A stretch of 64,000 bases of DNA from DSSM01 sp964484125. Its GTDB lineage: Bacteria; Bacteroidota; Ignavibacteria; Tepidaquicellales; Tepidaquicellaceae. Shown piece by piece: positions 44,788 to 53,024 of this stretch (within the stretch, counting starts at the first letter, position 1; each line of letters starts with the position of its first letter). The stretch lies in NCBI GenBank assembly GCA_964484125.1, contig CAZAEK010000002.1, forward strand, positions 124,001-188,000, in the 5' to 3' direction. The notes under the pieces are model-generated. The model was not told where the DNA came from. It worked only from the letters and a program-made list of their open reading frames with translations, and made no database searches. The translations under genes were made by a program, and so were the position numbers.

Positions 44788-46800
44788 TTGAAGAAAAATC
44801 TCAGCAGAATTATTCTGACTTTAGTTTTTATCGCTCTTTCTGGTTATTTTCTATATCCTACTTTGAGTGATTATATGATTGGTAAGGATTTGAAAAATCT
44901 TACCGGCAAAGATAGTCTTGATTATGTTACAAATAATGCCGAAAAAATCAGAAATGCAATTGATAAAAGAATTAAACTCGGATTAGATTTAAAAGGTGGA
45001 ATGTATGTAGTTATGGATGTTGATGTGGTTAAATTACTTGAAGACCTCGCAAATCCAAGAACTAAAAATGATGAAGTATTGGTAAAAACCTTGTCTGAAT
45101 TAAATGACCAAACCCAGAATTCAGATGAGTCAGTACTACAATTATTCATTGCCAAACTGAAAAGTCAGGGCAAAACTTTATTAAATTATTACGGCGATTC
45201 GAGACAAGATGAAACCACAGTCGAAAAAGAATTACAGGATAAAATTGATAAAGCTATAGAAGGTGCTGTAAGAACTATCAGAAACAGAATAGACCAATAT
45301 GGTGTTGCAGAACCTCAAATTCAGACAGTAGGCGGTAAAAGAATAATAGTAGAGTTGCCTGGTGTAAGTAATACAGAAGAAGTAAGGAAACTTCTTAAAC
45401 AAACTGCTATTCTTCAGTTCCAGCTTCTTGCTGACCCGGAAATTGGCGGAAAAGTCATTAAAGATATTAACAGGGTATTAGCAGCGAAACAGGGGAATTT
45501 AGATTCAACAGATTTCCTTGATACAAATAAAAATAAAATCGGAGACTTAAAAGATTCTTCAAATATTTCATCAACAAAAACAGATTCCAGGAAATCAGCA
45601 GGCGATAAGGATAAAAATAAACAATCCCCGAAAAAAGATACAACAAAAGTAAAGAAAGATACAACGAAATTAAAAGATACAAATTCTCTTAAAGACACTC
45701 TTTCACCTGAACAAGATACTTCAGCAGAACAAAGTTATGAAGAGTTTGTAAAGAAAAATCCATTCACTGCACTTTTTGATCTAGGAGCAATACAACAAGC
45801 TGGAGAACTTATAGCCACTCCTATTAACAAGGAAAAGATTGATCGTCTCCTGAAAACTCCTGATGTACTCGCAGTTATTCCCGGAAATATTCAGTTTGCA
45901 TGGTCACAGGAACAGAAAGCAAAAGAAGGTACGTATTATATTATGTACATATTGAAAAAAGAAGCAGAGCTTACCGGAAAAGTAATAGAAAATGCCAGAG
46001 CAGATATAGATCCTACATCAAACCGGCCAAGAGTAACTATGAGTATGAATTCTGAAGGTGCTAATGAATGGGCAAGAATCACAGGTGCTAACATAAATAA
46101 AAGATGTGCAATCGTATTGGACGGAGTTGTTTATTCGGCTCCCGTCATCAATGGAAAAATAACAGGCGGAAACTCAGAAATAACCGGTATGCCTAATATT
46201 CAGGAAGCAAAATTAATGGAAATTGTTTTAAGAGCCGGTTCACTACCTGCACCTTTAAAAGTTATTGAAGAAAGGTCAATCGGACCGTCTCTCGGTGAAG
46301 ATTCTATCAGGGCAGGTATCAATTCATCAATTGCAGCTCTTATTCTTGTTGCTTTATTTATGATTATATACTACAGACTTGGTGGTTCAATTTCTGTATT
46401 AGCCCTAATGATTAATGTTTTCTTTGTGTTTGGTATTATGGCTTCATTTAAAGCAACTCTTACAGTTCCCGGCATTGCAGGTCTTATACTGTCTATAGGT
46501 ATGGCTGTTGATACAAACGTACTCATATATGAAAGAATACGTGAAGAATTGGTTTCCGGCAAGCCAATGAAAACAGCTATCGAAATAGGTTATAAAAAAG
46601 CATTCTCAGCAATTATAGACTCTCACCTGACAAGTGTTATAACAGGTATAATATTATATCAGTTTGGGTCAGGTCCTATACAAGGTTTTGCATTGACGTT
46701 ATTGTTTGGTATATTTTCTAACCTCTTTACAGCTATTGTTATTACACACTTCATTTTTGATATAATGCTTGAAAAAGGTATGAAATTGAATTTTGGTTAA
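44788..46800 (+). CDS. secD: SecD, protein translocase subunit, with low-complexity insert
   Basis: Membrane component that helps pull secreted proteins through SecYEG using the proton gradient. The 670-residue protein has one N-terminal helix, the periplasmic P1 head domain (KLGLDLKGGMYVVM, RNRIDQYGVAEPQIQ, RIIVELPGV) and five C-terminal helices with the AVDTNVLIYERIREE motif. Between about residues 240 and 320 there is an insert rich in Lys, Asp, Thr and Ser (TTKVKKDTTKLKDTNSLKDT), which is probably a disordered loop of the periplasmic domain. Start is TTG at 44788. secF follows after 55 bp. Confidence 0.95.
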   Translation: MKKNLSRIILTLVFIALSGYFLYPTLSDYMIGKDLKNLTGKDSLDYVTNNAEKIRNAIDKRIKLGLDLKGGMYVVMDVDVVKLLEDLANPRTKNDEVLVKTLSELNDQTQNSDESVLQLFIAKLKSQGKTLLNYYGDSRQDETTVEKELQDKIDKAIEGAVRTIRNRIDQYGVAEPQIQTVGGKRIIVELPGVSNTEEVRKLLKQTAILQFQLLADPEIGGKVIKDINRVLAAKQGNLDSTDFLDTNKNKIGDLKDSSNISSTKTDSRKSAGDKDKNKQSPKKDTTKVKKDTTKLKDTNSLKDTLSPEQDTSAEQSYEEFVKKNPFTALFDLGAIQQAGELIATPINKEKIDRLLKTPDVLAVIPGNIQFAWSQEQKAKEGTYYIMYILKKEAELTGKVIENARADIDPTSNRPRVTMSMNSEGANEWARITGANINKRCAIVLDGVVYSAPVINGKITGGNSEITGMPNIQEAKLMEIVLRAGSLPAPLKVIEERSIGPSLGEDSIRAGINSSIAALILVALFMIIYYRLGGSISVLALMINVFFVFGIMASFKATLTVPGIAGLILSIGMAVDTNVLIYERIREELVSGKPMKTAIEIGYKKAFSAIIDSHLTSVITGIILYQFGSGPIQGFALTLLFGIFSNLFTAIVITHFIFDIMLEKGMKLNFG

Positions 46801-46855
46801 TAAATTGGCTAATTTTAAAAATTTAGAATAAAAAAATATAATACATTACATAAAA

Positions 46856-47800
46856 ATGAGACTTTTTGAAAACACAAATATAAATTTTTTAGGTAACAGG
46901 AAAAAATTCTATTCAGTTTCTATTGTTATTATAATTATAGGCTTGGCAACACTTTTTTTGAAAGTAATTCCTTTAGGTATTGACTTCTTAGGTGGTACTG
47001 AACTGCAGATTAAGTTTAATGAGGATATTGACATTGCTCAAATGCGTTCAGTTATGGATAAAAATGGTTTTTCAGGTATGGAAATCAAGACACTTGGCTC
47101 GATGAAAGAAGTTCTTTTAAGAACTCCATTGCAAGGCGAAGGAACTACTATAGCTGAGAAGATTACAGAAGCAATTAAGAAAGATTTAAGTAATAATAAT
47201 TTTGAAGTATTGCGTGTTGACAAAGTCGGACCTAAAATTGGTGCTGAACTTCGCAGAAATGCTATATTTGCAGTTATTTTTTCATTATTAGGTATTCTGG
47301 TTTATCTTTCATTCCGTTTTCAATTTGTATATGCACTTGGTGCAGTTATAGCATTATTGCATGATGTACTTGTTACATTGGCATTCATTGCAATATTTAA
47401 TGCAATATTTCCCAATCTCGGACTTGAATTCAATCAGACGATGCTTGCAGCGTTTCTTACTTTAATTGGTTTTTCTGTAAATGATACTGTTATTATATTT
47501 GATAGAATACGTGAAAATATAAAATTGTACAAAAATGAAAAAATTGAAGATGTTATGAATAAATCTGTTAATGCTACATTAAGCAGGACAGTAATTACAA
47601 GCGGTACAGTTTTCCTTACAGTATTAGTACTATTTATTTTTGGCGGTGAAGTTTTGAGAAGCTTTTCATTCACTTTCGGAGTTGGCATTATAACCGGAAC
47701 ATATTCGTCTGTATTTGTCGCAAGTTCCATAGTAGTTGACTGGAAAAATCATGTAATAAAAAAGTTTAGCAGTGAAAAAGTAAAAACTGTTCGTTCATAA
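46856..47800 (+). CDS. secF: SecF, protein translocase subunit
   Basis: Partner of SecD in the secretion auxiliary complex. The 314-residue product has six membrane helices, the early LGIDFLGGTELQI motif and the conserved GFSVNDTVIIFDRIREN segment with the proton-relay Asp. It is a separate gene from secD, though in many Bacteroidota the two are fused. It follows secD by 55 bp and precedes a STAS gene by 14 bp, so all three may be one transcript. Confidence 0.95.
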   Translation: MRLFENTNINFLGNRKKFYSVSIVIIIIGLATLFLKVIPLGIDFLGGTELQIKFNEDIDIAQMRSVMDKNGFSGMEIKTLGSMKEVLLRTPLQGEGTTIAEKITEAIKKDLSNNNFEVLRVDKVGPKIGAELRRNAIFAVIFSLLGILVYLSFRFQFVYALGAVIALLHDVLVTLAFIAIFNAIFPNLGLEFNQTMLAAFLTLIGFSVNDTVIIFDRIRENIKLYKNEKIEDVMNKSVNATLSRTVITSGTVFLTVLVLFIFGGEVLRSFSFTFGVGIITGTYSSVFVASSIVVDWKNHVIKKFSSEKVKTVRS

Positions 47801-47814
47801 ATATATTTTCTATT

Positions 47815-48132
47815 TTGAATATAAATACTAAAAAAGAGTTAAAAGGCGATAAAGAGTTCATTGTTATTTATGCTAATAATGAACTCTTTAACCTTGAGAA
47901 TCAGAATTATTTCAAATCGTTCATAGAAGAAAATCTCAGTAAAGGGTTCTATAATTTCGAGATAGATATGAAGGGTGTTTCTATTATTACAAGCTCTGGA
48001 CTTGGAATACTTATAAGTTTGCTGAATAAAATCAAACAAAAAGATGGTATCCTTAATTTAGTAAATCTTTCGGAAAAGATTTATAAAATATTCTCAATTA
48101 CAAGGTTGCATCTTGTATTTAATATTAAATAG
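47815..48132 (+). CDS. STAS-domain protein, second copy
   Basis: A 105-residue anti-sigma antagonist-like protein with the core IDMKGVSIITSSGLGILI, with Ser at the phospho-acceptor site. It is distinct from the STAS protein at 24400, differing across most of its length outside the core. It lies between secF and purA with no kinase or phosphatase beside it, and its start is TTG at 47815. It could be the second client of the RsbW-like kinase encoded at 23976 (inference). Confidence 0.85.
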   Translation: MNINTKKELKGDKEFIVIYANNELFNLENQNYFKSFIEENLSKGFYNFEIDMKGVSIITSSGLGILISLLNKIKQKDGILNLVNLSEKIYKIFSITRLHLVFNIK

Positions 48133-48167
48133 CATTTGTTATTTCATTCCTTAATTATTAATCTGTT

Positions 48168-49442
48168 ATGAATAAAGTTACTGTTCTCGTTGGTCTCCAA
48201 TGGGGAGATGAAGGCAAAGGTAAAATTGTTGATATCCTGAGTCCTTATTATGATGTAGTTGCAAGGTATCAGGGAGGTGCAAATGCAGGTCATACAATTG
48301 TTTTCAATAATAAAAAGTATGTCTTACATCTGATTCCATCGGGAATATTTACAGAAAAAATAAAGTGTGTAATCGGCAATGGAACAGTAATTGACCTTGA
48401 AGCATTAAATGAAGAAATTGATATTGTTAAGGAAGAAAACATTGATATATCTTCAAGACTATTAATCAGTGGTAATGCGCATGTGATACTCAAATATCAT
48501 AAAATAGTTGATGCAATAAATGAAAGCAAAAGCAATAAAATAGGCACAACAAAAAAGGGAATAGGTCCTTGCTATTTTGATAAATATGCCCGCAGAGGAA
48601 TAAAAATTCAGGATATTGCATTTGGAGTTGGTTTGTTGGAAAAAATATCGGATAATTTAGAAAATCTAAGAAGAATATTCCCTGAATCATATGAACTAAA
48701 GGAACTTTCGCCGGAAATGATTTATGAAGAGCTTTTGAATCAATTTTCAAAGGTTAAGAATCTTGTGTCTGATACGCATATCTTTCTGAATAATATGATA
48801 AAGGGAAATAAAAATATTCTCCTTGAAGGAGCTCAGGGAGCTCTTCTTGACGTTGACTTTGGAACCTATCCATTTATTACATCTTCTCATCCAACTGCAG
48901 GAGGAGCTTCAATCGGAACAGGAATACCAGTCAATAAAATAAATTCAGTAGTAGGGATTTTTAAAGCATATTTAACCAGAGTGGGTGAAGGTCCTTTCCC
49001 GACAGAGCTATTTGACATAAATGGTAAAATTATGTCAGAGAGAGGAAATGAATTTGGAGCAACTACAGGCAGACCCCGTAGATGTGGTTGGTTGGATTTA
49101 GTTGCTTTAAAATATACAGTTTTGGTTAATGGTGTTACAGATTTAGTAATTACAAAATCTGATGTCTTAGATGTTTTTGACGAAATAAATGTTTGTACCG
49201 GATATGATTACAAAGGTAATATAATTTCCGAATTTCCAACAAATCCTAAACTCTTGTCTGATATTAAACCTGTTTATAAAGTATTAAAAGGGTGGAAGTT
49301 ATCCCTTAATGAAATTAAAGAATCTTCTGATTTACCGGATAACTTCAAATCTTATTTATCATTTATTGAAGATTACCTTGAGGTTAAAATAAAATATATA
49401 TCTACAGGTCCATCGCGGGAAGAAATAATTATTAATCCCTGA
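48168..49442 (+). CDS. purA: Adenylosuccinate synthetase
   Basis: Condenses IMP and aspartate using GTP on the AMP branch. The 424-residue protein shows VGLQWGDEGKGKIVD, GGANAGHT, the GTTKKGIGPCYFDKYAR segment, GAQGALLDVDFGTYP and TTGRPRRCGW. It is the last gene in the rightward secD-secF-STAS-purA group, 35 bp after the STAS gene. The partner purB is at 2193. Confidence 0.97.
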   Translation: MNKVTVLVGLQWGDEGKGKIVDILSPYYDVVARYQGGANAGHTIVFNNKKYVLHLIPSGIFTEKIKCVIGNGTVIDLEALNEEIDIVKEENIDISSRLLISGNAHVILKYHKIVDAINESKSNKIGTTKKGIGPCYFDKYARRGIKIQDIAFGVGLLEKISDNLENLRRIFPESYELKELSPEMIYEELLNQFSKVKNLVSDTHIFLNNMIKGNKNILLEGAQGALLDVDFGTYPFITSSHPTAGGASIGTGIPVNKINSVVGIFKAYLTRVGEGPFPTELFDINGKIMSERGNEFGATTGRPRRCGWLDLVALKYTVLVNGVTDLVITKSDVLDVFDEINVCTGYDYKGNIISEFPTNPKLLSDIKPVYKVLKGWKLSLNEIKESSDLPDNFKSYLSFIEDYLEVKIKYISTGPSREEIIINP

Positions 49443-49530
49443 ATGTAAAATATATAAATTTTGTTTTATATCTGTTATTCACTTGCTTTGATTTGCGGGT
49501 TTTTATAATTTTTAAAAGAAATTTTAAAAG

Positions 49531-50334
49531 ATGAAAAATAAAATACTTTTTATTTTTATTATTTTAACTGTAATATTTACTGAAAATGGAATTTCTCAGA
49601 ATAATTATGGTAATTCTCAGAAAGTATTAACAATTATACTCGATGCAGGTCATGGAGGCAAAGACCCGGGAACAATAGGACTTAGCGGAGTATATGAAAA
49701 AAATATAGTCTTACCAATTGTCTTAAAAATAAAAGAATTTCTCCACAACTACGATAACCGTTTAAATGTAGTTCTCACAAGATCAACTGATGAATTTATA
49801 GAATTAAAGGAAAGAGGAAAAATAGCAAATTCAAGCAAAGGGGACTTATTTGTCAGTGTACATTGTAATTTCAAGAAAACAGAAGAAATAGACAAAAACG
49901 GGTTCGAAATATACATATCAGATTTGGTAAAGACAAAAGATGCCGAGAATTATACAATAAATGAGAATCTGAAATATAAACCGGAAAATTCTGATACATT
50001 ATCAAGAGAATATTTTAATTTCAGGTCTGTATTTGTACCATTATTACAAAATGCTTATTTCAGGAAAAGTGAATACATGGCTGGAATATTAAGAACTGAA
50101 TTAACAAAAACTACAAACCTTCAGAGCAGGGGAATATTTCAGGACGCTTTTTTTGTATTGATTGGTGCTTCTATGCCAAGTGTACTGATAGAGTGTGGCT
50201 TCCTGTCAAATAAATCAGATGAAGAATATTTAAAATCGGAAAAAGGTCAAACTGAAATAGCGAAGGCGATTTATAAATCTATTATATACTACAAAATGGA
50301 CTATGAATATGAAAATCTTTTTGTTTTAAAATGA
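49531..50334 (+). CDS. N-acetylmuramoyl-L-alanine amidase (Amidase_3)
   Basis: Zinc amidase that cuts the MurNAc-L-Ala bond of peptidoglycan. A signal peptide (about 1-22) is followed by the Amidase_3 domain: Zn ligands in LDAGHGGKDPG, YEKNIVL and SVHCN, and the catalytic Glu in LIECGFLSN. The 267-residue protein has no SPOR or LysM domain, so localisation must come from partners. It ends inside a bidirectional terminator and is convergent with the RlpA-like gene, another cell-wall enzyme. Confidence 0.93.
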   Translation: MKNKILFIFIILTVIFTENGISQNNYGNSQKVLTIILDAGHGGKDPGTIGLSGVYEKNIVLPIVLKIKEFLHNYDNRLNVVLTRSTDEFIELKERGKIANSSKGDLFVSVHCNFKKTEEIDKNGFEIYISDLVKTKDAENYTINENLKYKPENSDTLSREYFNFRSVFVPLLQNAYFRKSEYMAGILRTELTKTTNLQSRGIFQDAFFVLIGASMPSVLIECGFLSNKSDEEYLKSEKGQTEIAKAIYKSIIYYKMDYEYENLFVLK

Positions 50335-50370
50335 AAAAAGCCGCTCTGATTTAAACAGAACGGCTTTTTA
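50335..50370. terminator. Bidirectional terminator between the amidase and RlpA-like genes
   Basis: AAAAAGCCGCTCTG and CAGAACGGCTTTTT form a GC-rich stem with one C/A mismatch and an ATTTAAA loop, flanked by A on the left and T on the right, so it works in both directions. The amidase stop ends at 50334 and the RlpA stop is at 50375. Confidence 0.85.
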
Positions 50371-50374
50371 AAAT

Positions 50375-51256
50375 TTAGTTCCCAATTTTTATGATCTTTG
50401 TAGAGTATCCATTATTTTCCAATACTTTCTGTGCATTTAAAGTGTCATCTTCATTTGAATAAATACCAGTCATTACATAAAAAACTGTAGATTCATTTCC
50501 GGGAACTACCTGAATGAATATTGTGCTGAAATTCAGCGATTCTAATTCTCCAATTAGTTTCTTGGTATTATATTCTCCGGAAGTTTTTAGAATTTTGATA
50601 GAATAACCAGACGTTGCAACTATTGGGTTCTCAGAACTGTTATTTGAAATATCGTCTGATTTCAAAAATACCGTGGAAAGAGCATCATCTTTATTAGGTG
50701 TAAGCAGTCTGAAGTTTACCTTTTTGAAGGTGTAAATTGAATTCAAATCATTATATTTTTTTATAATGACATCTTCAAAAAGATTTTCAGGTGTAAATCC
50801 CTCGACTTCACCCTCACTTTCTTCAGTATCATCCGGGAGCTCTGCGTCGGGATTGTAGATTTCAAGTTTTACATGAGCCAGACCGCCCATTCCCAATTCT
50901 TCTTTTGCTGCTCGAGATAAATCAATAATTCTGCCTTTTGCGTATGGACCTCTGTCATTAATACGAACTACAGTGGATTTACCATTTTCAAGGTTCGTAA
51001 CTTTAACCAATGTATTAAAGGGTAAAGTTTTATGTGCTGCTGTCAATTCATGGGTGTTAAATGTTTCGCCGTTAGCAGTTTTTCTTCCATGAAATCCCGG
51101 ACCATACCAGGAAGCGATGCCTTCCTGTGTAAATTCAGTAATTTCATCCGGCGTACGCGATTGCAATGAAGAATAATGCCCGTTACTAATTGGATTAATT
51201 AAAACTGTTGCTATGGTTATTATTATAGCCAGAGCAAACATTTTAAATAGTCTCAA
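50375..51256 (-). CDS. rlpA: RlpA-like lytic transglycosylase with SPOR domain
   Basis: Septal cell-wall enzyme. An N-terminal hydrophobic signal/anchor (no lipobox Cys, unlike E. coli RlpA) is followed by the RlpA double-psi beta-barrel ([48 protein letters not shown]) with the conserved His and Asp, then a linker of about 75 residues and a SPOR-like domain (from [12 protein letters not shown]) that should bind denuded glycan. 293 residues. I accept TTG at 51256 because AGGAG sits 6 bp upstream; an ATG five codons later is the alternative. Confidence 0.88.
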   Translation of the reverse strand: MRLFKMFALAIIITIATVLINPISNGHYSSLQSRTPDEITEFTQEGIASWYGPGFHGRKTANGETFNTHELTAAHKTLPFNTLVKVTNLENGKSTVVRINDRGPYAKGRIIDLSRAAKEELGMGGLAHVKLEIYNPDAELPDDTEESEGEVEGFTPENLFEDVIIKKYNDLNSIYTFKKVNFRLLTPNKDDALSTVFLKSDDISNNSSENPIVATSGYSIKILKTSGEYNTKKLIGELESLNFSTIFIQVVPGNESTVFYVMTGIYSNEDDTLNAQKVLENNGYSTKIIKIGN

Positions 51257-51569
51257 TAAATCTCCTATTTAATTTATAAAAAAATCGTATATATTACATA
51301 AATACTAATTTCACAATTAGTTAGGTTCAATTATTTCAAAGAACATTATAAAAATATAGGGAAATTGATTTTTCCCTTCTCAAATTAATGAAGTACAATA
51401 TATACTTTTTTAGATTTATTGTCAAGTGAAAAAAATAATTTTATTATTAGCTTTTCACCAATATGAAAAAATGATAACTAATAATAAAATAATGCAGATA
51501 AGAGCTATACACTAAAGTTATACATAAATTATTTTATATAACATCTATAGTTATAATATAGATATAGTT
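51257..51569. other. 313-bp gap with rlpA promoter and structured leader
   Basis: No gene was found here. On the minus strand TTGACA (51420-51425), a 17-bp spacer and TATATT (51397-51402) form the best sigma-70 promoter in the window, with start near 51390 and a leader of about 134 nt before rlpA. The leader holds two hairpins: GGGAAA/TTTCCC (51359-51376) and ACTAATT/AATTAGT (51304-51321). Toward the glutamate dehydrogenase stop, ATCTATA-N7-TATAGAT (51543-51563) is a weak hairpin without a U-run. Confidence 0.6.
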
Positions 51570-52814
51570 TTACACCCATCCTCTAAGTTTAGCTGCTTCT
51601 GCTACTCTTGCAACTGCAACTACCATTGCGGCTAATCTTGGGTGAAGTTTTTTCTCTTTAATAGCTTCGTAAACGGTTTTATAAGCTTTTGATATTTTAA
51701 AATCCAGTTTGCTATGTACCTCGTTCTCTTCCCAGAAATAAGAATAGCTATCCTGTACCATTTCAAAATATGAAACTATGACCCCACCTGCTGAGGCAAG
51801 TATATCCGGTATAACTTTAATGCCTTTTTCAAATAAAATCAAATCTGCTTCCGGAGTTGTAGGTCCGTTTGCGAGTTCGCAAACAATTTTAGCATTGATA
51901 AAATCTGCATTTTCTTCATTTATGGCATTTTCAAGAGCTGCGGGATATAAAACATCAACTTTTAGTTTTAATAATTCTTCATTTGTGATAGGTTCGCATC
52001 CCGGAAATCCAACAACTTTTCCAGTTTGTAATTTATAAACTACTAATTCTTTTGGATTTATACCGTTTGGATTGTATATACCTCCTTTTGAATCGCAAAC
52101 TGCAACCAATTTACCCTCTCCGAGTACTTCGTTATGAAGCAAGGCTGCCCTTTGCCCAGCATTTCCAAATCCCTGTATTGCAAATGTAGATGGTTTCAGT
52201 TTATAATATTTACAAGCTTCTCTGACAGAATATACTCCTCCTCTTGCAGTTGCATCTCTTCTGCCTTCAGTTCCTCCAATTTGTTGTGGCTTATCTGTAA
52301 GTACTCCCGGCATGTGCTGGCGGGTTATTGTTTCAAATTCATCCATCATCCATGCCATAGTCTGAGGATTTGTATATACATCCGGAGCTGGAATATCTTT
52401 TGTAATTCCAATAAGTTCTGAGATAGATCTGATATATCCTCTTGCTATATTTTCCAGTTCAATATCAGACATTTTCTTCGGGTCGCAGACTACGCCTCCT
52501 TTAGCTCCGCCTAAAGGCAGGTCAACTACTGCGGTTTTCCAGGTCATCCAGCTCGCTAATGCTCTTATGGTATCTATGGTCTCGTCCATATGAAAACGGA
52601 TTCCACCCTTTGCAGGACCTCTGGCATAATTATACTGTATCCTATAGCCATGGAAAATCCTGATTTTACCATCGTCCATCCTGACAGGCATTGTAAAAGT
52701 AAATTCTCTCTGAGGGTGAGTTAGGAGTTCAATTGTTGGTTTATCCAATCTGAGATGTTGAGCGGCTTCTAATACTTGTTTTTGAGCGACTTCAAATGAA
52801 TTATATGATTTCAT
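51570..52814 (-). CDS. Glutamate dehydrogenase, GudB-like hexameric type
   Basis: Interconverts glutamate and 2-oxoglutarate plus ammonia. The 414-residue protein is the short hexameric form with PAKGGIRFHMDE, the catalytic Lys region LPLGGAKGGVVCDPK, PAPDVYT and a Rossmann domain with QGFGNAGQRAA. It differs strongly from the 452-residue enzyme encoded at 56120, so the cell has two non-redundant types. Coenzyme preference is not clear from sequence. It is the last gene of the apparent operon with the receiver/PPDK_N fusion and zinc-ribbon genes (15 bp after the latter). Confidence 0.95.
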   Translation of the reverse strand: MKSYNSFEVAQKQVLEAAQHLRLDKPTIELLTHPQREFTFTMPVRMDDGKIRIFHGYRIQYNYARGPAKGGIRFHMDETIDTIRALASWMTWKTAVVDLPLGGAKGGVVCDPKKMSDIELENIARGYIRSISELIGITKDIPAPDVYTNPQTMAWMMDEFETITRQHMPGVLTDKPQQIGGTEGRRDATARGGVYSVREACKYYKLKPSTFAIQGFGNAGQRAALLHNEVLGEGKLVAVCDSKGGIYNPNGINPKELVVYKLQTGKVVGFPGCEPITNEELLKLKVDVLYPAALENAINEENADFINAKIVCELANGPTTPEADLILFEKGIKVIPDILASAGGVIVSYFEMVQDSYSYFWEENEVHSKLDFKISKAYKTVYEAIKEKKLHPRLAAMVVAVARVAEAAKLRGWV

Positions 52815-52829
52815 AATTTTAGATTTTTC

Positions 52830-53024
52830 TTAAGATTTTTCTTCTAAATTATTGTCTTTTTTGGGATTATCTTCATTGATATTATCAATTATTATTCTGT
52901 ACCAGCAGTGTTTACAGACTAGAACCCTGTCAACGTTCAATAATATTTGCTGCCAAGGACTTAGTTTTTCACCGCAGTGAGGGCATTTTTCTAATTTATA
53001 TTCTAAATTTGATTCTTCATTCAT
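52830..53024 (-). CDS. Zinc-ribbon protein of 64 residues
   Basis: A small protein with CPHCGEK and CKHCWYR Cys pairs about 28 residues apart, a typical four-Cys zinc ribbon, followed by an acidic tail (about 49-64). No family known to me. Its ATG overlaps the stop of the 999-residue gene in an ATGA, so translation is tightly coupled, and the glutamate dehydrogenase follows 15 bp on. Being co-translated with the fusion protein, it may be a stoichiometric partner (inference). Confidence 0.85.
   Translation of the reverse strand: MNEESNLEYKLEKCPHCGEKLSPWQQILLNVDRVLVCKHCWYRIIIDNINEDNPKKDNNLEEKS

Noticed and set aside
45414..45698. Antisense ORFs opposite the SecD insert
   Set aside because: They reflect the low-complexity codons of the insert, with no start signal or family.
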